DNA from: Acidimicrobiia bacterium
GTDB lineage: Bacteria; Actinomycetota; Acidimicrobiia; Acidimicrobiales; CATQHL01
Assembly: GCA_009835395.1 (NCBI GenBank)
Contig: VXXM01000089.1
Span: 1 to 44,317 of the forward strand
Direction: 5' to 3'
DNA length: 44,317 nt
Under the pieces are notes generated by a model. The model had not been told where the DNA came from. It ran no database searches and saw only the letters and a program-made list of their open reading frames with translations. Positions 23,052 through 31,278 of the stretch are shown here, in pieces. The translations under genes were made by a program, and so were the position numbers. Position 1 is the stretch's first letter. The number at the start of each line of letters is the position of its first letter.

Positions 23052-24409
23052 GGCAACTCCCGCCCGCGCCGCCAGGCTCCCAGCCAGCCGACGTCCGGAA
23101 GGTGGCGCATCCTGCGCAGCAGCGGTAACCCTGCCCGGGCGACGAGCACCATGGCCCGGAAGATCCAGCGGCGCGACCATGCCTGCGACCAGAGCCAGAA
23201 ACCCGCTCGCCGCAACCGCGAGGCGTCCTCGCGGGCGTCCCGGTGCCGCAGGTGCAGCAGCAGGTCGTGCAGCGGGATGCGCACTGGGCAGATCTCGGTG
23301 CAGGCGCCGCACAGGGACGAGGCCTCCGAGAGTTCGCGGGCGGCCGGATCGTCGGGCTTCAGCAACGGTGTCAGCACCGCGCCGATCGGCCCGCTGTAGA
23401 CCGAGTCGTAGGCGTGGCCGCCGACCTGGCGGTAGACCGGGCACACGTTCAGGCAGGCCCCGCAGCGGATGCAGTGCAGCGCCGGGGAGAATCGGGTGTC
23501 CAGGGCCGCGCTGCGCCCGCCGTCGAGCACCACGACGTGCAACTCCTCAGGGCCGTCGATCTCGTCGCCGCGCCGCGGGCCGGTGACGATGTTCGTGTAC
23601 ACCGTGAGTGCCTGGCCGGTGGCGGAGCGGGCCAGCAGGTTGAGCATCACGTCCAGCTCGGCGAAGTCGGCGACGATTCGCTCGAGCCCCATGAGGGCGA
23701 TGTGGGTGGGGGGCAGGCTCGAGCACATTCGGCCGTTGCCCTCGTTCTCGACGAGGCAGATCGAGCCCGTCGAGGCGACGGCGAAGTTGACGCCTGTGAT
23801 CCCCACGCCGGCGTCCAGGAAGGCCTGCCGCAGACGCCGCCGGGCGTAGGCCGCCTCGTCATCGATCTCGGGACTCACGGGCGCTCCCCGATCGGCACTC
23901 AGAAGGTCGGCCACCTCGAAGCGGTCCTTGTGCATGGCCGGCGCCACGATGTGCGACGGTGGCTCGCCCGCCAGTTGCTGGATGAACTCGCCGAGGTCGG
24001 TCTCGACGACCTCGGCGCCGGCCCGCTCCAGAACCTCGTTGAGGTGGATCTCCTCGGAGATCATCGACTTGCCCTTGGCGATGACCTTCCCGCCGCGCCG
24101 CCGGACGATGCCGGCGACGATGGCGGTGGCCTCGTCGGCATCGGTCGCCCAGTGCACTTGCCCACCGAGCGCGCCGAGGTTGTCCGACCACTGCTCCAGC
24201 AACTCCGGGAGCCGCTGCAGGGTCGCCGCCCTGATGGCCGAGGCGGCGTCGCGTAACTCGTCGGCGTTGACGAGCTCGGCGACCGCCTCGTGACGTCGCT
24301 GCACCATCAGACCCGTCCCCCGGGCGATGGCGGCCCGCATGCGCTCGTCGGCGAGCGCGCGGTCGGCGCGGCGACCGAAGCTCACCGGCGTCGCGGTCGG
24401 ATTGCTCAC
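23048..24409 (-). CDS. lutB: Lactate utilization iron-sulfur protein LutB
   Basis: A 453-residue protein with an N-terminal LUD domain (GKSMISEEIHLNEVLERAG, NFAVASTGSICLVENEGNGRM) followed by a ferredoxin-like region with two clusters: C313-x2-C316-x2-C319-x3-C323 (CIRCGACLNVCP) and C367-x2-C370-x3-C374 (CGACTEICP). LutB passes electrons in the cytoplasmic LutABC complex that oxidises L-lactate to pyruvate. GTG start at 24409, 52 bp after lutA. The C-terminal 60 residues are basic and aromatic. Confidence 0.94.
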   Translation of the reverse strand: MSNPTATPVSFGRRADRALADERMRAAIARGTGLMVQRRHEAVAELVNADELRDAASAIRAATLQRLPELLEQWSDNLGALGGQVHWATDADEATAIVAGIVRRRGGKVIAKGKSMISEEIHLNEVLERAGAEVVETDLGEFIQQLAGEPPSHIVAPAMHKDRFEVADLLSADRGAPVSPEIDDEAAYARRRLRQAFLDAGVGITGVNFAVASTGSICLVENEGNGRMCSSLPPTHIALMGLERIVADFAELDVMLNLLARSATGQALTVYTNIVTGPRRGDEIDGPEELHVVVLDGGRSAALDTRFSPALHCIRCGACLNVCPVYRQVGGHAYDSVYSGPIGAVLTPLLKPDDPAARELSEASSLCGACTEICPVRIPLHDLLLHLRHRDAREDASRLRRAGFWLWSQAWSRRWIFRAMVLVARAGLPLLRRMRHLPDVGWLGAWRRGRELP

Positions 24410-24461
24410 GGGATCGTGTGACCGGTCCGGTCCGGCGGCGACCGGAGCGGTCCAGGCGCGG

Positions 24462-25229
24462 TCACGGCTCTCGGTTCAGCAGTGTGGCCACGTGGTCGAA
24501 ACGCAACCCCAGGCCGCGGCGGCGGGCCCGGCCCTGCAGATGCAGCAGGCACGAGAGATCGCAACTCGTCACCTGCTCGCACCCGGTTGCGACGAAGCTG
24601 TCCAGCTTCTCGTCGGCCATGGCCACCGACACCGCCGGCATCTTGACCGAGAACGAGCCGCCGAACCCGCAGCACCGCTCGCCCCCGTCGGCGTCGACCA
24701 TGACGTGCCCCGTATCGCTGAGGGCGCGCCGGACGGTGGCCCCCGCACCGAGTTCGCGCAGCGCATGGCACGAATCGTGCACGATGACCGCAGTAGGCCC
24801 TCCGGCGCGTGAGGTGTCCGAGACGTCGGCGTGATCGTCGTGACCGGTGCCGCCGTCCGGTGCCGCGTCGCTGCCGGCGGTCGTCATGAACGCCGTCAAC
24901 TCTGCGATGCGCCGGGCGGCACGGCGGGCCGCGGTCTCCTCGGGGGTTCCCTCGAACAACTCCGGCCAGTGGTGGGACATCATCGTGGCGCAGGATCCGG
25001 AGGCGACGACGCAAGGTCTGTCGTCGTCGCCGAGGGCGCGCAGCGTGCGCCGGGCCACGCGCCGCGCCTCAGCCCCGTAGCCGGCGTTGTAGGCGGGCTG
25101 GCCGCAGCAGGTGGCGCCGACCAGCGCTTCGGGTTCGTGGCCGGCGGCTCCCAATGCGCGCTGCGCCGCCGTCCCCACGTCGGGCTGCAGGAGCTCCACG
25201 AGGCAACTGGCGAAGAACTGCACCCGCAT
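24462..25229 (-). CDS. lutA: Lactate utilization protein A (CCG-domain Fe-S subunit)
   Basis: A 255-residue (Fe-S)-binding protein of the LutA/GlpC/HdrB CCG family. Two CCG motifs are seen, ATCCGQP (Cys41-Cys42) and ERCCGFGG (Cys186-Cys187), plus HDSCHALRELG and SCDLSCLLHLQG, which would hold the cysteine-rich cluster. An acidic, His-containing insert between the modules (about 118-144) is unusual and probably disordered. A GTG at 25238 is in frame, but a TAGGGT box (complement of 25237-25242) overlaps it and sits 7 nt before ATG 25229, so a leaderless ATG start is preferred. First gene of the operon, divergent from the carboxylase gene with 93 bp between starts. Confidence 0.92.
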   Translation of the reverse strand: MRVQFFASCLVELLQPDVGTAAQRALGAAGHEPEALVGATCCGQPAYNAGYGAEARRVARRTLRALGDDDRPCVVASGSCATMMSHHWPELFEGTPEETAARRAARRIAELTAFMTTAGSDAAPDGGTGHDDHADVSDTSRAGGPTAVIVHDSCHALRELGAGATVRRALSDTGHVMVDADGGERCCGFGGSFSVKMPAVSVAMADEKLDSFVATGCEQVTSCDLSCLLHLQGRARRRGLGLRFDHVATLLNREP

Positions 25230-25322
25230 GAGGCGCACCCTAGCCCGCGGCCATCAGGCCACGATCGTTCCGCGGCCGCCGCCGGCGGGCGGGATTGGAT
25301 GCTCCTGTACGCTTCGATGCCT

Positions 25323-26879
25323 ATGGCCGATCATTCCATGGCCGAACGCCTCGCCGAACTCGCCAAGCGCAAGGAACAGGCCCGGCACGCCGGCCCCGAG
25401 CGGGCCGTGGAGCGCCAGCACGCCAAGGGCAAGCTCCTGGCCCGCGAGCGCATCGACTACCTGCTGGACCCGGGGTCCTTCCACGAACTCGACATGCTGG
25501 CCCGCCACCGGGCCACTGAGAGCGGCCTGAGCGAGCGGCCCTACACGGACGGCGTCGTCACCGGCTGGGGCACGGTCGACAGCCGCACGGTGTTCGTCTT
25601 CGCGCAGGACTTCACCGTCTTCGGGGGCGCCCTGGGCGAGGTGTTCGCCGCCAAGATCCACAAGGTCATGGACCTTGCCGTCACCACCGGGGCGCCGGTG
25701 ATCGGTCTGAATGACGGCGCCGGGGCGCGTATCCAGGAGGGGGTCGTGAGCCTCGACTCCTACGGGGGCATCTTCTCGCGCAACGTGCGCGCCTCGGGCG
25801 TGGTGCCGCAGATATCGGTGGTCCTCGGGCCGTGCGCGGGCGGTGCCGTCTACAGCCCGGCGATCACCGACTTCATCTTCATGGTTCGCGAGAAGTCGCA
25901 CATGTTCATCACCGGCCCCGACGTGGTGCGCACGGTGACCGGCGAGGAGGTCTCCCTCGAGGACCTCGGCGGCGCCCGCAGCCACGCAACCAAGTCGGGC
26001 GTGGCGACCTTCGTGCGCGACAGCGAGCACGAGACGCTCGACGCGGTGAAGGAGCTGCTGAGCTTCCTCCCGTCCAACTACCTCGAGCATCCCCCGCACT
26101 ACGAACCCCTCGACTCGCCGGACCGCAGCTGCCCCGAGCTGCGCGCCGTGCTGCCTGAAAGCTCCAGCCTGCCCTACGACATGCGGGATGTGATCGCCTC
26201 GGTGCTCGACGACGGCGAGTACCTGGAGTACTTCCCCGACTGGGCGCAGAGCATCGTCTGCACCTTCGGCCGTCTCGACGGGCACACCGTGGGCGTGGTG
26301 GGCAATCAGCCCCGGGTGCTGGCCGGGGTTCTGGACATCGAGTCATCCTCCAAGGCGGCGCGGTTCGTCCGCACCTGCGACGCCTTCGGCATCCCGCTGT
26401 TGACGCTGGTGGACGTGCCGGGGTTCCTGCCCGGCGTGGATCAGGAGTACGGCGGCATAATCCGCCACGGCGCCAAGCTGCTGTACGCCTACTGCGAGGC
26501 GACGGTGCCCCGCATCTCGGTCGTGATACGCAAGGCCTACGGAGGCGCCTACGTCGTCATGGACTCCAAGTCGGTGGGCTCGGATCTGTGTTTCGCGTGG
26601 CCGTCGGCCGAGTTGGCGGTCATGGGTCCGCAGGGCGCCGTGGAGATCCTCCACCGGCGCGAGTTGGCCGACAGCGAGAACCCCGAGGCTCGCCGTGACG
26701 AGTTGGTGGAGGACTACATCGAGCGCTATGCCAACCCGTACGTCGCCGCAGAGCGCGGGTACATCGACGATGTCATCGATCCGGCCGAGACCAGGCGGAA
26801 GGTGATCGCCGGTTTCGAAGCGCTGCGTTCGAAGCGGGCTGAGCGCCCCCGCCGGAAGCACGGCGTCATCCCGCTGTGA
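25323..26879 (+). CDS. Acyl-CoA carboxylase beta subunit (propionyl-CoA carboxylase type)
   Basis: A 518-residue carboxyltransferase subunit, PccB/AccD type, which transfers CO2 from biotin to an acyl-CoA such as propionyl-CoA. Crotonase-fold N and C domains are complete: GKLLARERIDYLLDPGSF, GLNDGAGARIQEGV, GPCAGGAVYSPA and VVIRKAYGGAYVVM motifs, ending KHGVIPL. In-frame ATGs at 25299, 25317, 25323 and 25338 are possible; 25323 is chosen because a TACGCT box ends 9 nt before it. No biotin-carboxylase alpha gene is in the window. The stop overlaps the epsilon-like gene by GTGA. Confidence 0.93.
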   Translation: MADHSMAERLAELAKRKEQARHAGPERAVERQHAKGKLLARERIDYLLDPGSFHELDMLARHRATESGLSERPYTDGVVTGWGTVDSRTVFVFAQDFTVFGGALGEVFAAKIHKVMDLAVTTGAPVIGLNDGAGARIQEGVVSLDSYGGIFSRNVRASGVVPQISVVLGPCAGGAVYSPAITDFIFMVREKSHMFITGPDVVRTVTGEEVSLEDLGGARSHATKSGVATFVRDSEHETLDAVKELLSFLPSNYLEHPPHYEPLDSPDRSCPELRAVLPESSSLPYDMRDVIASVLDDGEYLEYFPDWAQSIVCTFGRLDGHTVGVVGNQPRVLAGVLDIESSSKAARFVRTCDAFGIPLLTLVDVPGFLPGVDQEYGGIIRHGAKLLYAYCEATVPRISVVIRKAYGGAYVVMDSKSVGSDLCFAWPSAELAVMGPQGAVEILHRRELADSENPEARRDELVEDYIERYANPYVAAERGYIDDVIDPAETRRKVIAGFEALRSKRAERPRRKHGVIPL

Positions 26880-27049
26880 GCGACCCGAGCGCCGCCGCCG
26901 GGCCGATCGTCGCGGTGACGCCGCCGCCCGACGACGACGAGGTTGCGGCGATCGTCGCCGCGGTCCGGCTGCTGCTGCAGCGACCGGAGGCACGCCGGGT
27001 GGCTCCGGTGCGGTCCGGGTGGCGGTTCGCCGGCCGCTGGTGGCGCTGA
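26876..27049 (+). CDS. Small acyl-CoA carboxylase epsilon-like protein
   Basis: A 57-residue gene starting at a GTG that overlaps the carboxylase beta stop (GTGA). It has an acidic DDDEVAAIVAAV helix, a basic linker and a tryptophan-rich end (SGWRFAGRWWR). Size, position and the pattern of an EE/DE-V-A-A-I helix followed by W-x3-GR match actinobacterial AccE/PccE, which stabilises the alpha-beta carboxylase complex. The N-terminal VVRGNPT-type strand of typical AccE is poorly conserved (IVAVTPPP here). Assignment rests mainly on context. Confidence 0.6.
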   Translation: MSDPSAAAGPIVAVTPPPDDDEVAAIVAAVRLLLQRPEARRVAPVRSGWRFAGRWWR

Positions 27050-27675
27050 GCGCCCGCCCGGCGATGCCCGAGGACATCGGGGCATCGGGGGAGGGGGCTT
27101 GGGCGCTGACCGATCCCGGCTCGAACATGAGCCTGGCCGGCGGCAGCGGGGCACTCCGGCGTCTACTGCGGCCCGAGGTGCTCGAGATGCAGCGCCGGGC
27201 AACCGGGAGGGTTCTGGACATCGGTGGCCCGCTGGCCGGCGGCTTCGCCTACGAGTCGGTCAGCGAGTTGGTGGTGGCCCCGCCGCAATCGTTGGGCGAG
27301 AGAGGCGACGAACCGTTCGATGTGGTCTGCTCGTTCGGGGCCCTGGCGGCTGCTCCATGCCTGGAGACGCTCGTGGCGATGCTGCGACCGCTGGTGGCCT
27401 CCGACGGGCGGCTGCTGTTCGTGGAGCTCGATGGCGACGCCCGCCGCTGGCGCCGGCGTCTGGATGGCCTCGCTCGGCGCCGCTGGGGCATGTCGATGGC
27501 GTGCCACGTCACCGCGGCGCTGTGGGCGGGCGGCTTCGAAGTGACCTCATTGGACCGGCGCCGGCTACGAGGACGCTCGGCGGGTCTGTTGCGGGTGGTC
27601 GTCGGCGCCGCCCGGCCCGATCCGCACCGGCTTGCCGGGCACGCTGATCGGAGCGCTTCCGGAGTGGCGCCGTGA
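27040..27675 (+). CDS. Methyltransferase-like protein of unknown function
   Basis: About 211 residues. The layout resembles a class I SAM-dependent methyltransferase: a strand RVLDIGGP in the place of motif I, FDVVCSFGALAAAPCLETLVAML in the motif IV region, then GRLLFVELDGD and a C-terminal WAGGFEVTSLDRRRL. The motif I glycines are weak (DIGGPLAGG), so cofactor binding is uncertain. GTG 27040 overlaps the preceding stop; GTG 27019 and ATG 27064 are alternatives. The stop overlaps the next gene by GTGA, so it belongs to the carboxylase operon. Substrate unknown. Confidence 0.65.
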   Translation: MALSARPAMPEDIGASGEGAWALTDPGSNMSLAGGSGALRRLLRPEVLEMQRRATGRVLDIGGPLAGGFAYESVSELVVAPPQSLGERGDEPFDVVCSFGALAAAPCLETLVAMLRPLVASDGRLLFVELDGDARRWRRRLDGLARRRWGMSMACHVTAALWAGGFEVTSLDRRRLRGRSAGLLRVVVGAARPDPHRLAGHADRSASGVAP

Positions 27676-28334
27676 GTCGGGGCACCCTGGCGTTCGTCGG
27701 GGGTGACGAGTTCTCCGCGGGCTGCGACTTCGACGTCGTCCTGCTGGCGGAGTCCCGAGCGCGGGAGGTCGTGGTGCTGCCGACCGCCACGGCGTATGAG
27801 AACCCCGCCAAGCTGCGGGCGCGCGCCGAGGAGTGGTTCGGGTCGCTCGGGGTTGGCTGCCGCTGGCTCGACGTCTACCGGCGAGCCGATGCCGACGACC
27901 CGCAGGCGGCCGCTGCGGTGGCGGGGGCCACCATGATCTACCTCACCGGGGGCTCGCCCCTGCACGCCCGCTCCACCCTGCTGCGCACCGCCGTCTGGGA
28001 GGCTCTCGTGGGTGCAGCCGCGGCCGGGGCGACCGTCGCAGGTGCGGGCGCCGGGGGCAACGTCCTGTGCGACCATATGGTCGACGTGCGTGGTGGTGCC
28101 TTCACGCTCGGTCTCGGCCTCACCGACGAGTTGGCCATCATCTCCCGTGCCGACACCCTGTCGGCGGAGCGGATCTCCCGGACGGTCCAGCTGGCGCCAC
28201 CGGACCTGCCGGTGGCCGCCATCCACGAACGCAGCGCCCTCATCGGCCGACCCGGCGCCGCCTGGGAGGCCGTCGGCGAGGTGGTCCTGTACCGGGACGG
28301 GACGACGATCGGCCTGGAGGACCTGGCCACCTGA
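27672..28334 (+). CDS. Peptidase S51/cyanophycinase-like protein lacking the nucleophile serine
   Basis: A 220-residue class I glutamine-amidotransferase-like fold. Recognisable features: an N-terminal LAFVGGDEFS strand, VVVLPTATAYENP, and IYLTGGSPLHARSTLL, as in PepE/cyanophycinase. The nucleophile elbow, usually GxSAGA, reads G124-A-G-A-G-G129, so the catalytic Ser is Gly126. The protein may be a non-peptidase binding or regulatory member. GTG start overlaps the methyltransferase-like stop. Possibly coupled in function to the carboxylase operon, though no link is evident from sequence. Confidence 0.75.
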   Translation: MSRGTLAFVGGDEFSAGCDFDVVLLAESRAREVVVLPTATAYENPAKLRARAEEWFGSLGVGCRWLDVYRRADADDPQAAAAVAGATMIYLTGGSPLHARSTLLRTAVWEALVGAAAAGATVAGAGAGGNVLCDHMVDVRGGAFTLGLGLTDELAIISRADTLSAERISRTVQLAPPDLPVAAIHERSALIGRPGAAWEAVGEVVLYRDGTTIGLEDLAT

Positions 28335-28363
28335 CCCCGGCCCGGAGTCGCCGGGCGGCGGGA

Positions 28364-29419
28364 TCAGCCCGCTTCGATGGTGACGGAGTCGACGACGACG
28401 GGCGGGTCGGGAGCGCCGCCGAGGGGATTGTCGGGTTCGTCGACGTGGCTGGCGAGGATGTCGCTGAGCACGTCGAGTCCCTCGATGACCTCACCGAAGA
28501 CCACGTAGGTGCCCTGTCCATCGAGGAGGCCGGCGTCGTCGGTGACCGTGAAGAAGTACTGCGCCCCGGCGCTGTTTGGTTCGTTGCGACGGGCCATGAC
28601 GAGCTGGCCGGGCCGGTAGGTGAAGCCGGTTCCCTCGTCCCATAGCGTGTAACCGGGCCCGGGGTCGGCGGCGGTGTTGGTGTGCGGCGAACCGCCCTGC
28701 AGGATGCCGATGCTCGGCGCGCTGCGATGGACGAGGGTGTCGTCGTAGTAGCCGAAGCGCGCCAGGTTCACGAAGCTGTTCACCGTGCCCGGCGTGTTCG
28801 CCACGTCCAGCGCCACCCGCACCACGCCTCGGGAGGTATCGAAGGTGGCTGTGTGCGGCACCGAGGTGTCGATGCAGAGCATCGGTGCACTATCGAAGTG
28901 CAGCACCGGCTCGGCGACCCCTGCCGCGGGCGCGCACGGCCCGGAGCCGTAGTCCTCCACGGTGTACGACACGTAGTCCGGGCCGCCGGCCGGGGCGATC
29001 TCCGGCGTACCCGCCACCTCGCCGCTGCCGTCCTCGGCGGTCATGTCGTTGCCGGTTGTCTCGGTCTCGGTCGCTGCGTCGTCGCCGTCCTCGGCGGTCA
29101 TGTCGTTGCCGGTTGTCTCGGTCTCGGTCGCTGCGTCGTCGCCGGGCTCGGCGGTCATGTCGTCGCCGTCGGAGTCGTCGGCGCCGTCGGCCGTCTCGGC
29201 GGTCACTTCGGCGCCCACCGGCGGCGTCGGGGCGGTCGTGGCGGGTTCGTCCTCCTGGCCGCTGAGGGTGAGACCCAGGAAGACCCCCAGGACGGCCAGC
29301 ACCACGACGCCGACCCTGATGATCGTGCGCCGGCGCTTGGCTCGCGCCGCTGCCTGCTGCGCCGCCTCCCGGCGCGCCTGCGTTCCGGCCTTCTGGCGGG
29401 CGCGCTTCTCTGTCCCCAT
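28364..29419 (-). CDS. Membrane-anchored cyclophilin-type peptidyl-prolyl isomerase
   Basis: A 351-residue protein. A basic N terminus (RARQKAGTQARR) precedes one membrane helix (about residues 34-53), then an acidic Thr/Glu/Asp-rich linker with a 19-residue tandem repeat, then a cyclophilin domain (about residues 185-350). Core residues are present: FVNLARFGYYDDTLVHR, ILQGGSP, LVMARRNEPNSAGAQYFFTV and TYVVFGEVIEGLDVL. The domain should fold outside the membrane and assist proline isomerisation of secreted proteins. A TAGCTT box 8 nt before the ATG suggests a short or absent leader. Divergent from aspartokinase. Confidence 0.9.
   Translation of the reverse strand: MGTEKRARQKAGTQARREAAQQAAARAKRRRTIIRVGVVVLAVLGVFLGLTLSGQEDEPATTAPTPPVGAEVTAETADGADDSDGDDMTAEPGDDAATETETTGNDMTAEDGDDAATETETTGNDMTAEDGSGEVAGTPEIAPAGGPDYVSYTVEDYGSGPCAPAAGVAEPVLHFDSAPMLCIDTSVPHTATFDTSRGVVRVALDVANTPGTVNSFVNLARFGYYDDTLVHRSAPSIGILQGGSPHTNTAADPGPGYTLWDEGTGFTYRPGQLVMARRNEPNSAGAQYFFTVTDDAGLLDGQGTYVVFGEVIEGLDVLSDILASHVDEPDNPLGGAPDPPVVVDSVTIEAG
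29031..29144 (-). repeat. 57-bp tandem repeat in the cyclophilin linker
   Basis: Two essentially exact 57-bp copies (29031-29087, 29088-29144), followed by a partial third copy. In frame they encode the 19-residue unit with GDDAATETETTGNDMTAE. The copies have not diverged, so the expansion is recent. Confidence 0.9.
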
Positions 29420-29482
29420 GGCCTAGAAAGCTACCGGCCGCTCGGGCGCAGAGTGACGGCGGGCGGCGTTACCGTGACAGCG

Positions 29483-30718
29483 ATGGCTCTCCTGGTTCAG
29501 AAGTTCGGCGGCACGTCCGTGGCGACACCCGAGCGCATGCGCGAGATCGCCGAGCAGGTGCGCTTCAGGCGCCTGCAGGGCGATGACGTCGTGCTGGTGG
29601 TGAGTGCCATGGGCAGTGAGACCGACGAGTTGTTGCGCCTGGCCTCGGCAGTCGCCGACCGGCAGCCCGGGCGCGAGATGGACATGCTCATCACCGCGGG
29701 CGAGCGCAAGGCGACCGCGCTGGTCTGCATGGCCCTGCACGACCGGGGTGTGCCGGCCGAGTCCCTCACCGGCAGCCAGGCCGGGTTCATCACCGACACG
29801 ACCCACCAGAACGCTCGCATTCTGGAGATCCGCCCCGAGCGAGTGCGCGCTGCCATCGCTGAGGGACGGGTGCCGGTCGTGGCCGGCTCGCAGGGGGTCT
29901 CGTCGGATCGCGACGTGACGTTCCTGGGCCGCGGCGGATCGGACACCACGGCCGTCGCACTGGCGCACGTGCTCGGAGCCGACGCCTGCGAGCTGTACAC
30001 CGACGTCTCGGGGGTGTTCACCGCCGACCCCCGGGTGGTACCCCGGGCTCGGCGCATCGAGCGGTTGTCCTATGACGAGATGCTGGAGATGACGGCGACC
30101 GGTTGCCCGAAGCCGGCGATGCGGTCGGTGGAGGTGGCACGAGCCCGGCGTGTCCGCCTGCACGTGCGCTCGGCGTTCACCTGGGAGCCGGGCACCTGGA
30201 TCGGCGAGGAGGATCCCACCATGGAGCAGGCCATCGTTTCGGCCGTCACGCACGACACCTCGGAGGCGAAGATCACCGTCCCGAACGTCCCGGATCGTCC
30301 GGGGATCGCCGGGACGCTGTTCCGGCGCCTCGCGGAACTCGACGTGAACGTCGACATGATCGTGCAGAACGTCTCGGCGGACGGCGTCACCGACATCTCC
30401 TTCACGGTGCCCCGCGGCCAGCTGGGCGACAGCACTTCGGTGGCCCAGTCGCTGGCCGCCGAGATCGGGGCGGGCGCCGTGACCTCCGATGCCACCATCG
30501 CTCGCGTGAGCCTCATCGGAGCCGGGATGAAGACGAATCCCGGTGTCGCCGCCACGATGTTCGAGACCCTCGGCGCCGCGGGAATCAACATCGAGATGAT
30601 CTCCACCTCAGCGATCCGGATCTCCTGCGTCGTCCGCGAGGCTGACGTGGTCGGCGCTGTGTCCGTCCTCCACGACGCCTTCGGCCTCGACCGCGCCGGG
30701 GCTACGGTCAGGCCATGA
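29483..30718 (+). CDS. lysC: Aspartate kinase
   Basis: A 411-residue aspartokinase, first step of the aspartate pathway to lysine, threonine and methionine. Kinase motifs are VQKFGGTSVA at the N terminus, FLGRGGSDTTAVALA and ELYTDVSGVFTADPR. Two C-terminal ACT domains follow (KITVPNVPDRPGIAGTLF and RVSLIGAGMKTNPGVAATMF, ending in EMISTSAIRISCVV), so allosteric control by pathway amino acids is expected. ATG 29483 follows a TACCGT box by 7 nt; the frame is open upstream antisense to the cyclophilin gene. asd, the usual partner, is absent; instead a deoxyribosyltransferase-like gene overlaps the stop by ATGA. Confidence 0.96.
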   Translation: MALLVQKFGGTSVATPERMREIAEQVRFRRLQGDDVVLVVSAMGSETDELLRLASAVADRQPGREMDMLITAGERKATALVCMALHDRGVPAESLTGSQAGFITDTTHQNARILEIRPERVRAAIAEGRVPVVAGSQGVSSDRDVTFLGRGGSDTTAVALAHVLGADACELYTDVSGVFTADPRVVPRARRIERLSYDEMLEMTATGCPKPAMRSVEVARARRVRLHVRSAFTWEPGTWIGEEDPTMEQAIVSAVTHDTSEAKITVPNVPDRPGIAGTLFRRLAELDVNVDMIVQNVSADGVTDISFTVPRGQLGDSTSVAQSLAAEIGAGAVTSDATIARVSLIGAGMKTNPGVAATMFETLGAAGINIEMISTSAIRISCVVREADVVGAVSVLHDAFGLDRAGATVRP

Positions 30719-31197
30719 GCGGACACAAGACCCTGTATCTGGCGAATCCCTACGGGTTCTCACCGGCGCAGCGCGCCGGGCCGCTCAACGACCTGATCGC
30801 CGCACTCGAAGCGGTCGGCTCCGAGCCGTGGGAGCCTTTCACCCTCGGCGACCAGGAGGGTTGGATCGGTCAACCCGGGTGGGCCTACAAGGTCGGGCAG
30901 AACGACCTGCGACTCGTCCGCGAGGCCGACGGCATCTTCGCCGTCGTGAACGGCTGCCCGCCCGACGAGGGCGTCATGGTGGAACTCGGCATGGCCATCG
31001 CCTGGGGCAAGCCCACGTTCCTTTTCCGCGACGACTTCCGACGCTGCGCCGACAGTGAGGCCTACCCGCTCAACCTCATGGTGTTCACCGGGCTGCCGGA
31101 GGACGGCTGGGAGGACTACTGGTACAGCTCGACCGACGAGATCCCCGACCCCGACAAGGCCCTCGCCCGCTGGCTGCGGGGCGAGCTGCAGACCTGA
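30715..31197 (+). CDS. Nucleoside 2-deoxyribosyltransferase-like protein
   Basis: A 160-residue protein of the nucleoside deoxyribosyltransferase fold, which exchanges or hydrolyses bases on deoxynucleosides. It starts KTLYLANPYGFS, has the aspartate-containing strand READGIFAVVNG, and the motif DEGVMVELGMAIAWGKP, where the Glu is the expected nucleophile. ATG overlaps the lysC stop (ATGA), so it is co-translated with aspartokinase, an unexpected pairing. Whether it is a transferase or a nucleotide hydrolase cannot be told from sequence. Confidence 0.82.
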   Translation: MSGHKTLYLANPYGFSPAQRAGPLNDLIAALEAVGSEPWEPFTLGDQEGWIGQPGWAYKVGQNDLRLVREADGIFAVVNGCPPDEGVMVELGMAIAWGKPTFLFRDDFRRCADSEAYPLNLMVFTGLPEDGWEDYWYSSTDEIPDPDKALARWLRGELQT

Positions 31198-31278
31198 GTC
31201 CGGGCGCCGGACGTCCTGCGGCAACCCGTCCCCGACCGCCCGGCGACCAACCGGAGTACGTCGGGTAGCATCGCCGCC

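Noticed and set aside
28885..29265. Arginine/serine-rich frame opposite the cyclophilin linker
   Set aside because: Shadow of the acidic repeat on the other strand.
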